A DNA stretch of 64,000 bases, taken from the NCBI GenBank assembly GCA_030148225.1, contig JASBTX010000002.1:124001-188000 (forward strand), read 5' to 3'. Source of the stretch: Paracoccaceae bacterium (GTDB taxonomy: Bacteria; Pseudomonadota; Alphaproteobacteria; Rhodobacterales; Rhodobacteraceae). Of this stretch, positions 18,998 to 27,900 are shown piece after piece. Position numbers and translations under genes: made by a program. Under the pieces are notes generated by a model that did no database searches, was not told the origin of the DNA, and was given only the letters and a program-made list of their open reading frames with translations. The number at the start of each line of letters is the position of its first letter. Within the stretch, counting starts at the first letter, position 1.

Positions 18998-19477
18998 ATG
19001 ATTTCACAACGCGTAGATGACAGTTCGCTTGACGGGTTCGACCTCAGGATTCTGGATGTGCTCAGCCAGGATGCGCGCGCCTCGGTCACCGATATTGCGG
19101 CGCGGATCGGCCTGTCGAAAACCCCCTGCCATGCCCGTATCCGGCGGCTGGAGCGTGATGGCTATATACTGGGCTACCGCGCGGTGCTGGACCCGATCCG
19201 GCTGGGGCTGGAACATGTGGCCTTTGTCGAGGTCAAGCTGGAGCGAACTACCGAAGCGGCGCTGCGGACGTTCAATCAGGCGGTGCAGGGCAAGCCCGAG
19301 ATCGAGGAATGTCACATGATCGCGGGCGGCTTTGACTACCTACTGAAAATACGAACGGCCAATATCACCGATTACCGCACATTTCTGGGCGAGGAACTCT
19401 CGAACCTTCCCCACGTGGCCCAGACTTCCACCTATGTTGCGATGGAAAGCGTCAAGGAAACCGCGCTGCTTGACTGA
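18998..19477 (+). CDS. putR: Lrp/AsnC-family regulator, probable PutR proline-responsive activator
   Basis: The 159-residue protein has an N-terminal winged helix (LDGFDLRILDVLSQDARASV, then DIAARIGLSKTPCHARIRRL) and a C-terminal RAM domain (VAFVEVKLERTTEAALRTF, then MIAGGFDYLLKI). It is divergent from putA with a 113-bp shared control region holding a perfect palindrome. In Rhodobacter and Agrobacterium the Lrp-like PutR in this position activates putA in response to proline. The gene symbol rests on that context. Its last 138 bases overlap the 3' end of the convergent RTX1 reading frame. Confidence 0.88.
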   Translation: MISQRVDDSSLDGFDLRILDVLSQDARASVTDIAARIGLSKTPCHARIRRLERDGYILGYRAVLDPIRLGLEHVAFVEVKLERTTEAALRTFNQAVQGKPEIEECHMIAGGFDYLLKIRTANITDYRTFLGEELSNLPHVAQTSTYVAMESVKETALLD

Positions 19478-22400
19478 CGCCGCCGCTGCGGGGCGGGTTT
19501 CGTTGATGGTATTCAACACATCAATCTCATATGATTTTAGTGTGATACGCGCCGAAGGTCCATAAGACGGCAGATTGGTCCGCAATTCGGGGAAAAGCGC
19601 GAACAGCTCTTCGCGCACATCCTCGCGGAAGCTGCCGACGCCCATTTCGCCGGGATGGAAGCTCTCGGTTGCGGCACCTTCGGAATAGACGATCTCGTGC
19701 GTGTCGAACATCATGTGGAAATAGTCCACGGTGCCACCCTCTTGTCTGCGGATCGTCGTGTCGTTGATCATCGATTTTGCTGGCACCAGAACTTCGTCAT
19801 GACCAAAGAGCAGCTCAAGACGCCAGCCATCAAGCATGATGCGGTGCTGCGGTGAAACCCAAAGGTCGCGCGTATTGCCGATGGCCCCTGCCCTGAACAG
19901 GATCGGGGCAAAATCACCCTGTGCCGGAACGGTCGTGTTGTGGATCCAGCGGATCGGCTGATAACCGTGATCCAGCGTCCGCACCCGGTCACCCGGCTGC
20001 AGCTCTTCGATGGCAACCTCGCCCCGCTCGGTCTCGATCATTGTGCCGCGAACAAAGCAGGTGACGCTGAAAAACACGTTTTCGAAATTCTGGAAACTGA
20101 TCGCGCCGACCGTCCCGTCCAGATCGCCGTCAAAGATGTGGATATCCCCATCCTTGGACATGGCCTGAATATCGAGGAAGGTCGGTTCGCCGCCGCCGCC
20201 GAAATTGATGACGCCAGATCCGTCATCGGGTGTGAATGTCCCGATGGCACCGTCCAGATTGGCGATGTCGTCCATCGTGTAGTCTGTGGCGGTCAGCGTG
20301 ATGGTGTCGTCATCGCCGGAATGCTCGTTGGCAATGAAATTTTCGACACTGGTCACCGGGTCGGTTGTGCCCTCGAGCGATTTGGCAACCGTGCCATCGC
20401 CATTGTTGTCCACGCGAACATCAAAGTTCTCGTTCGTGGCCAGACCTCCGCCGGCATTGGCGGTATATGTATCGACACCGGTGCCGCCAAAAATCGTATC
20501 CGTACCGCGATCCGCGATAAAGGTATCGGTGCCCGCGCCACCGGTCAGCGTATCGTCGCCCGTCCCGCCCGAGAGCGTGTCAGCACCGGCACCACCGAAA
20601 AGCTGATCGTCATGGTCGCCGCCATAAAGCGCGTCATCGCCGCTTTCGCCCCAGAGCGTATCATCACCGCCATCGCCGTAGATCGCGTCATCACCGGACC
20701 CGCCTGCCAGCGAGTCAGCACCCTGCAAAGCCGTGGTCACCGGGTTCGAAATTTCCAACCCGTTAAAGGTAAAGCCCGACTGTGAGGTGCGCGGTGAGGC
20801 ATCGAATTCGATCGATGTCTTGTTGTCCAGCACGATGCTGAACCATGCGGGTTCGTCCGCCGGATCATTGTCGCCCGAACCGTTGGCCGTCACCGTGCCA
20901 TTGGAGTTGGTGACATTGAGAACTGAACCGGTGGACAGGATATATCCCGTGATGTCATTGGCCGAGACGCGCACCGATTCTTCGTCGGTGGCGCTGTTGG
21001 AATCCAGATCACCAAATGTGGCGACGCTGTTGATCGATACCGGTGTCAGCGTGATCGGGTCGATGAATTCCAGACGGAAGGTGGCCCAGTCATCTTCGTA
21101 GGCGGCGTTGTTGCTGCCGCCGCTGTTCAGCAGAATTTCGGCACCCGAGCCACCGGTCAGGTCAACCGGCATGCCCGTATCGGTATTGGCGATATATGTC
21201 AGCCGCGCCGAGAGCGATCCGCCACCGGCCAGCGTGGCCACATTGTCATAGATGACGCTGTCGCCGATCTGGGCATTGTTGTCACCGGTCGAGGTTTCCG
21301 AGCCCGAGCGGACATTGACGCTGGACAGCGTGATGATCGAGGCATCGATGCCGCCTGAACCGGACGAGTCGCCGAAAATAACATCATTTCCGGCCCCGCC
21401 ATCGGCCTGATCATCGCCCAGACCTGCATAGAGCGTGTCGGCGCCCATGCCGCCAAAGAGAAAGTCGTTGTCGACGCCGCCATAGAGCTGATCGTCGCCG
21501 CTGTCGCCATAGAGCGTATCGCCGCCGATGGACCCTTCGAGCGTATCTGCCCCCGCGCCGCCATAGAACATGTCGTCGCCGCTCTGACCATCCATCGAGT
21601 CCGCACCGGCACCGGCATAGATCGTGTCGGTGCCATCATTGCCGATGGCGGTATCGTCGCCCGAACCCAGACGAAACACCTCGATCTCGCCAAAAGTCTG
21701 GGTGTTGGTGCCATCTGTCAGCGTGCCGTTGCCATTGCTGGTCAGGACAAGGGTCTGATCGGCGGCGATCGAGGTAGAGTCCAACGTGTCGCCAGTGGTC
21801 TCATCGTTTTCGCCACCGATGATCGAATCGTCACCTTCGCCCGCGTTGATGATGAAGAGGTCATTGCCCCCGTCCTGAGGCCCTGTTGCCGGGTCGTCAA
21901 AGAACATGTCCGTCACGGTCAGCGAACCGCCGGACGAGTCAAACGTCATCACGATGCGGGCCACAGGCCCGGCGATGTCGATCAGGACAGACCCCTCGGG
22001 GTCGTCATCATCGTTTGATGACCCGCTGACGCCTTCGAATGTGTCATTGCCGGCAACGGCATCGGTGTCGGTGCCCGATATATCCGCCCCAAGCGTCGAC
22101 GTGAAAGGGATCAGGTTGCCGTCGGCATCATAGGCCTGCAACATCAGATCCTCGATCTGATTCTGAAAGTCATTGATGCGGAAGCGCAGGTTTTCGACCG
22201 GACGGGTAAAGGTGATGTCTACCGCGCCATCTTCCTCGAGCCCGAGGGCAGAGCCGGAATAGGTGTTGCCGACGCTGGCGTCGATCCCGTTGGAATAGAC
22301 GGTCGTGCTGCGAAAATCACCGGTATTGGCCGTGATGGAATAGTTGACGGTCGTCCCGCCAACCGTCTGGGAACCGGTGGTGATCGGATCGCCGTCATCG

Positions 22401-23563
22401 ATGCCACCGCCGCTATTGGGGTCTGGTATGTCGTCCCAGCGGAACGCAACCCGGTTCAGCGGCACCTCTTCGGCGTCACCAAAGAGGACGTCATCGCCAC
22501 GACCACCCGTCAGCGTGTCATCGCCCTCACCACCAAAGACGACGTCAAAGCCTTCGCCACCTGCGATGGAATCGTCACCCGAATACCCGGCGATGATATC
22601 GTCGGCGCCATCCGCACCATCGATGGTGTCATTATCCGCGTCCACGTAGGGCACGCCGGAATACATGGTGTCGTTGCCCGCCGTCCCGTCCACCGTTTCG
22701 GTGGTGGTCAGGATCACATCCTCGATATTTGCAAATTCCAGCGTACCGCCGCCGATAAAATAGACGGTGCCGTCTTCGCTGTTTGAATAGACGATCGAAT
22801 CGACGCCGCCGCTGATATAGAGCGTGTCATTGTCATCGCCAGCCTCGGCGCCATCGACCGAGTCGCCTCTGCCCGCGTAAATCGTCTGGGCGTGAGAGCC
22901 GCCCATGATGCTATCGCCGGCGTCGTTGTCGACGCCGAAGATATCGCCGGAATAGAGGATATCGTAGCCGCGAAAATCGTAGATCGTATCGGCCCCGGCA
23001 CCGCCATAAATGGTGTCATCGTCATCGCCGCCGCGAATGCTGTCGTCACCGCTGCCGGCATAGATGATATCATTGCCAATTCCGCCGAACAGGGTGTCAT
23101 CGCCCGCCCCGGAATAGACAATGTCGTTGCCATTGCCCGCATTGACGCTGTCGTCGCCACTGCCGGAATAGACGAGATCCGAGCCACCACCTGCGATAAT
23201 GCTGTCGGCACCTGCGCCTGAATACACGGTATCTGCACCTGATCCGGCATTGATCGTGTCACTGCCAAGGCCGGCATAGATCAGATCAGAGCCCTGATCT
23301 GTCGCGATGGAATCATTGCCCAGGCCGGCAAAGATCGTGTCGTCGCCGCTTTCGGAATCGATGGAATCATCGCCGCTGCCGCCATAAAAGATATCATCGC
23401 CTTCATCGGCAAACAGCGTATCCTGACCCGCACCGCCATAAAGCACATCATTCCCGTCGCCCGCGTTGACGCTGTCATCGCCGGAATACAGGTAGACGGT
23501 ATCGTTTGCTGATCCCCCGTAGGTGGACGTATCGTTGCCACTGGTGCCAAAATAAGTTGGCAT
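19340..23563 (-). CDS. RTX calcium-binding repeat protein with C-terminal Hint domain (RTX1)
   Basis: The 1407-residue protein opens directly with RTX nonapeptides of GGxGxDxUx type (residues ~8-220, 290-360). Two jelly-roll-like beta regions follow (roughly 370-560 and 730-920), further RTX blocks (about 630-725 and 935-1040), and a Hint domain from Cys1169 (CFVRGTMIETERGEVAIEEL). Block B SPQHR is present, which suits autoproteolytic Hint chemistry, but no intein-like HN end is visible. Such proteins are usually exported by type I secretion; no transporter is in the window. Compared with RTX2 and RTX3, the frame runs about 45 residues past the homologous C-terminus into the antisense of the Lrp gene. 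Confidence 0.9.
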   Translation of the reverse strand: MPTYFGTSGNDTSTYGGSANDTVYLYSGDDSVNAGDGNDVLYGGAGQDTLFADEGDDIFYGGSGDDSIDSESGDDTIFAGLGNDSIATDQGSDLIYAGLGSDTINAGSGADTVYSGAGADSIIAGGGSDLVYSGSGDDSVNAGNGNDIVYSGAGDDTLFGGIGNDIIYAGSGDDSIRGGDDDDTIYGGAGADTIYDFRGYDILYSGDIFGVDNDAGDSIMGGSHAQTIYAGRGDSVDGAEAGDDNDTLYISGGVDSIVYSNSEDGTVYFIGGGTLEFANIEDVILTTTETVDGTAGNDTMYSGVPYVDADNDTIDGADGADDIIAGYSGDDSIAGGEGFDVVFGGEGDDTLTGGRGDDVLFGDAEEVPLNRVAFRWDDIPDPNSGGGIDDGDPITTGSQTVGGTTVNYSITANTGDFRSTTVYSNGIDASVGNTYSGSALGLEEDGAVDITFTRPVENLRFRINDFQNQIEDLMLQAYDADGNLIPFTSTLGADISGTDTDAVAGNDTFEGVSGSSNDDDDPEGSVLIDIAGPVARIVMTFDSSGGSLTVTDMFFDDPATGPQDGGNDLFIINAGEGDDSIIGGENDETTGDTLDSTSIAADQTLVLTSNGNGTLTDGTNTQTFGEIEVFRLGSGDDTAIGNDGTDTIYAGAGADSMDGQSGDDMFYGGAGADTLEGSIGGDTLYGDSGDDQLYGGVDNDFLFGGMGADTLYAGLGDDQADGGAGNDVIFGDSSGSGGIDASIITLSSVNVRSGSETSTGDNNAQIGDSVIYDNVATLAGGGSLSARLTYIANTDTGMPVDLTGGSGAEILLNSGGSNNAAYEDDWATFRLEFIDPITLTPVSINSVATFGDLDSNSATDEESVRVSANDITGYILSTGSVLNVTNSNGTVTANGSGDNDPADEPAWFSIVLDNKTSIEFDASPRTSQSGFTFNGLEISNPVTTALQGADSLAGGSGDDAIYGDGGDDTLWGESGDDALYGGDHDDQLFGGAGADTLSGGTGDDTLTGGAGTDTFIADRGTDTIFGGTGVDTYTANAGGGLATNENFDVRVDNNGDGTVAKSLEGTTDPVTSVENFIANEHSGDDDTITLTATDYTMDDIANLDGAIGTFTPDDGSGVINFGGGGEPTFLDIQAMSKDGDIHIFDGDLDGTVGAISFQNFENVFFSVTCFVRGTMIETERGEVAIEELQPGDRVRTLDHGYQPIRWIHNTTVPAQGDFAPILFRAGAIGNTRDLWVSPQHRIMLDGWRLELLFGHDEVLVPAKSMINDTTIRRQEGGTVDYFHMMFDTHEIVYSEGAATESFHPGEMGVGSFREDVREELFALFPELRTNLPSYGPSARITLKSYEIDVLNTINETRPAAAASVKQRGFLDAFHRNIGGSLGHVGKVREFLAQKCAVIGDIGRSYFQ

Positions 23564-23831
23564 TGCTCTCTACACCTTTACTCGATAGCGGCCCGACCGT
23601 TGGCTGCGACAGCGTCCTCACCCGATGCTGCCCGTTTCCAAATCGACCGGAACTGCCAACATGATGCGCGTAACTGCATCGCCGTCAGCAGACCGCGTCC
23701 ACTTCCTCACATCTGCCAATCAACAGGTGAAATCCGGCGGGGCTGGGGCGTTGTTGCGATATTGGTGCGAATTTTTTGAGAATTTTAGGATTGTACCCGA
23801 TGGGTGAACAAATCCCGAAAAACCAAGGTTT
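23564..23831. other. Intergenic region upstream of RTX1
   Basis: No gene is seen. It should hold the RTX1 promoter, and contains GTTTCCAAAT (23634-23643), a partial reverse match to the GGAAACAAT motif found at the RTX3 operon. An AT-rich stretch near 23815-23845 follows the stop of the Hint-only ORF, with short AAAAACC/GGTTTTT arms that could terminate it. Confidence 0.4.
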
Positions 23832-24506
23832 TTATTTATTTATCAGCAGTTTAGTGAACTTTTGCAGCAATTTCCGTTGGGGCGGCGCGGGCAATGCACC
23901 AGAAATTGCCGCATTGTTTCCCCGATATACCGGCCGAATAAGGCGCGGCGCGGTCGATTTTGGCGTGGTCAGCGGCTTTTCCGCATTCGGGGCCAGATCG
24001 ACGCGAAGTGCCGGAAAAAGCTCGATCAATTCGTTGCGCACATCATCACAAAGCGACCCGACACTGACATCGCCCGGATGAAAACACTCGGACCAGACGC
24101 CGCTGCTTTCGATGATTTCGTGCTGGTCGAACATGAGGTGATAATATTCGACGAATACACGTTTTTCACGGCGCACCTGTGTGCCGTTTTCAAGGTATTT
24201 GGCTGCCGCCAGCACCTCGGAATCTTCGAACAGCATCTCGATCTCGCCGACGCTGAGATGGATACGGTGCATCGGTGACACCCAGAAATCGCGCGTTGCG
24301 CCGAACGTGCCTGCCTGAATGCGGATCGGGGCCATGCGCCCGAAACCCGGAATGATGGTGCGGCTGACGCAGCGAATGGGCTGCATCCCGCTATCGAGCG
24401 TGCGAATGCGCATGCCCCTGTCCAGATCCTCGATGGCAACCTCGCCATGCTCGGCCTCGATCATCGTACCTTTGACAAAACACGTCACGCGCCGGCCCAC
24501 CCACAC
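23832..24506 (-). CDS. Hint-domain-only protein (possible remnant of an RTX/Hint gene)
   Basis: The 224-residue frame (GTG start at 24506) is almost entirely a Hint domain. It has Cys9 in VTCFVKGTMIEAEHGEVAIE, block B SPMHRI and the conserved DQHEI and ECFHPGDVSVGS segments. RTX1 has the same residues (VT) just before its Hint Cys, but here homology stops there. An in-frame stop (TGA) lies about ten codons upstream, and no good ribosome site precedes the GTG. The C-terminal tail (residues ~180-224) is basic and unlike its relatives. It could be a stand-alone Hint protein or a truncated copy that lost its RTX part. Confidence 0.6.
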   Translation of the reverse strand: MWVGRRVTCFVKGTMIEAEHGEVAIEDLDRGMRIRTLDSGMQPIRCVSRTIIPGFGRMAPIRIQAGTFGATRDFWVSPMHRIHLSVGEIEMLFEDSEVLAAAKYLENGTQVRREKRVFVEYYHLMFDQHEIIESSGVWSECFHPGDVSVGSLCDDVRNELIELFPALRVDLAPNAEKPLTTPKSTAPRLIRPVYRGNNAAISGALPAPPQRKLLQKFTKLLINK

Positions 24507-24920
24507 AGAATTGAAACGTTCAGGAACAGAGGATCAACGCGGCCTGCGGGCACGGCAAAGCCGCCCGTTGGTACCGTGGCAATACCGGCATCCGCCCCGC
24601 ATCGGGGGCTCGCCCATGCATCGGCTCTCATCGCATTGCCCGCCACGTGCCACTCTCCTCGTTCGGGTTTTGTCCGGCTGCGGCCGCGACGCTGACCCTT
24701 GGTCCTGTCCTCAGAGGCACGCTGGCAAATGGCAACGACCGGTATTCAGGTCGGTTCCGATCCCCAGCAGCACCTACACTCACTCAACCCTTGCGTGACA
24801 CAGCAATTTGACCAGCCTTGGGCAAACCTGTCCGGAACCTGTCTATTTTGAAGAAATTTTTGCGGCATGAAAAAGGGCCCGGGAGCAGACCGGGCCCTTT
24901 CAACGCCATGCCTGGCGGTT
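24507..24920. other. 414-bp stretch without a gene between the Hint-only ORF and RTX2
   Basis: I find no supported reading frame with RTX or Hint likeness on either strand. It contains the RTX2 terminator at 24872-24900. The rest has no repeat I could recognise and may be decayed coding sequence of the Hint-only copy or a leader for it. Confidence 0.45.
24872..24900 (-). terminator. Rho-independent terminator of RTX2
   Basis: AAAGGGCCCGG and CCGGGCCCTTT form a perfect 11-bp stem with a 7-nt loop, about 20 bases after the RTX2 stop. On the minus strand it continues into a run of five T, a textbook intrinsic terminator. Confidence 0.88.
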
Positions 24921-27900
24921 TTAGTCGTCGAGCAGGTCGGGATTTTCCGCCAGCATCTTGGTCTCGAACGCCTTGAGGCTGGTGCGCACCGAAGGACCGT
25001 AGGCAGAGACATCCATCGCCAGTTCGGGGAACAGCGTGTAGATCTCGTTGCGCACATCCTCGGAGAAGCTGCCGATCCCCATTTCGCCGGGGTGGAAGCT
25101 CTCGGATGGGGCACCGTCCGAGAAGACGATCTCGTGCTGGTCGAAGAGCATGTGGAAATACTGAACCTCTCCGCCTTCCTGACGGAAGATCGTGCTGTCG
25201 TTGATCAGCGACTTGGCTGTTGCCAGCGCCTCGCCTTTCTCGAACAGCAGTTCCAGCTGCCAGCCCTGCAGCAACACGCGGTGCTGTGGCGATACACGCA
25301 GATCGCGGGTATTGCCCAGCGTGCCCTTGCGGATCACGATCGGCGCTAGGTCACCCTGGGCGGCCACGCGTGTGGCCCCGATCCAGCGGATGGACTGGAA
25401 GCCATTGTCCATCGTGCGGACCTTGTCGCCCTCCTCCAGATCTTCGATCGCCACCTCGCCACGATCCGTTTCGATCATGGTGCCGCGTACAAAGCAGGTG
25501 ATGGCAAAGTTGATCGTCTCGAAGTTTTCGAAACTGATATCGCCGACCGTACCGCTTTCGTCGCCAGAGGTGATGGTGATCTTGCCTGGCTGACCAAGTG
25601 CAAGGATATCAGACAGTTGCAGCGTCTCGGACGGGCCAAAGTTGATGTTCGGATCACCGTTGTCAGGATCAAACACACCGACCGAGAAGTCGTCCAGCCC
25701 CGACACTTCGGTCGGATTGGCTGTTGTTGTCAGCGTGATGCGGTCATCGTCATCGGCATGCTCGTTGGCGACGAAATTCTCGACGCTGTCAACGGTATCC
25801 GTGCCACCGCTCTCGTTCTTGATGACAACGCCATCACCATCATCATTGACCGTGACCCAGAACTCTTCATCGCCGGGCAGGCTGCTTGGTGTGGTTTCGG
25901 CATCATAGGTATCCTGACCCGAGCCGCCATCGACATCATCGTCGCCTTCGCTGGCAATGACCGTGTCGTCGCCATGACCGAGCGCGATGTCATCGTCACC
26001 GGAGCCGCCGTCAACAGTGTCATCATCGATGCCCGCGTCGATGCTGTCATCGCCACTGTCACCGTAGATTTCATCATTGTCGTCTTCGCCGAGGATCGAG
26101 TCATCTCCGGCACCGCCATAAAGCAGGTCGTCGCCGTTATGCTCTTCCGGGTCGCCCCAGATCGGACGGTCGTCAGGGATGTTGACGGCCGGAATGTCGA
26201 CACCGCCGATGATCAGGTCATCACCGGATGCGCCGAAGACCGTATCGCTGCCTTCACCGGCGACAACTGTGTCGTCGCCCTCACCGGCGTCGATCGTGTC
26301 GTCGTCGAGCCCGCCATCGATATCGTCATCGCCCGAGCCACCATCAATCGAGTCGGCATCGTCGCCTGTCGAGATGCTGTCGTCACCCGCCCCGCCATCG
26401 ACCGAGTCGTTGTCGTCATTGGGATCGGGATCCGGCGCGACAAAGAGCGGGAACAGCGGATCAGTTGGATCGGGCTCGAACCCGTCATCGGGCAGCTGAT
26501 CGGCGAGCGGACCGGAGGTGTCGATCGTATCGTCACCCGAGCCGCCATCGATGCTGTCGTCACCGGAACCGCCTTCGATACTGTCATCGCCGGAACCGCC
26601 ATCGATGCTGTCGTCCCCGGTGCCGCCATCGATGCTGTCATCGTCGCCGCCGCCGTCGATGCTGTCATCGCCCGAACCGCCGGTTACGGTATCATCACCG
26701 GAATTCGTCGTGATGGTGTCATCACCGCTGGAGCCGGTGACACTGTCATCGCCCGAGCCGGTTTCGATCTGTTCGATCTCGATGAACTCGACGGTGCTGC
26801 TGCCATCGGTGATGGTGCCCTCTTCCGGGGCGTTCAGCACAACCGTCAGGTCATCGCCGATATTCGACGCATCGATCGCATCGCCGCCATCATCCTCGGC
26901 GTCTTCACCGCCGATGATGCTGTCATCGTCGATCTCGTCGGTCAGCAGGAACGTGTCATCGCCGCTGTCGCCGTCGATGGTATCATCGCCGTCGTCACCG
27001 TCGATGGTGTCGTCGCCGCCATTGCCTTCGATGGAATCGTCGCCCGTGGTGATCTTGTCGCCGCCCTGATTGGTGGGCGCGTTCGAGTCGTCATAGCCAA
27101 GGATCATTTCCTCGCCGAACTCTTCACCATCAACGATGCCGTCGGGGCCGACGGGCAGGATCAGGTCCTCGATTTCCGAGAACTCGATGGTGAATGTGCC
27201 ATCGCTGTTCGACACCACAGCCGTGCCCGAGGTGGAATCGCCGTCCGGGTCGGTCGTCTGACTGATCGAGATCAGGTCAAAGCTGCTGAGGTCCAGCGTA
27301 TCGACATCATCGCCTTCGGTGTTGCCGTCCACGACAATGGTTGACGAGCCCGAAGAGCTGGCCTGAGCCGTGTCGATGATGAAGGTATCACGATCCGCAC
27401 CGCCCGAGACGACATCGCCCGCGCCGGCGGTGATGGTGTCGTCGCCACCTTCGCCAAAGATGACGTCGTCATCGTCGCCACCGTCCAGAACGTCATCACC
27501 GCTGCCCACGGGGGCTGCAGGCACGTCAAAGAAGATGTCCGAGATATGGACGCCGGTATTGCCGCTGCCGGCGTTGACGTGATCAACCTCGATCCGTGCA
27601 ACCGGGCCCGGAATCTCGACCAGGACCGAGTTGTCGCCTTCATCGGGATCAACGCCTCCCGTGCCATGATGCAGCGCGGTATCATCACCCGACTGGCTGT
27701 CGGTATCGCTGAGGATCAGGTCGCCGCCTGCGGTCAGTTCGACAGGGATCAGATTGCCCGAGGAGTCATATGCACGGACCGTAATCTGGCCCTTGTTGGC
27801 ATCGATATCGGTGATCGTAAAGTCAACGTTTTCAACATCCTGGCTGAATTCAAAGACATAAGTGCCGTCACCCTCGCCGCTGGTGCCCAGTGACCAGAGG

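Noticed and set aside
25617-27344. 575-codon open frame antisense to RTX2
   Set aside because: It is the mirror of GC-rich, Asp/Gly-rich RTX repeats, which leave the opposite strand free of stops. Its Val/Ala/Ile-Asp composition mirrors the repeats and it has no domain or ribosome site.
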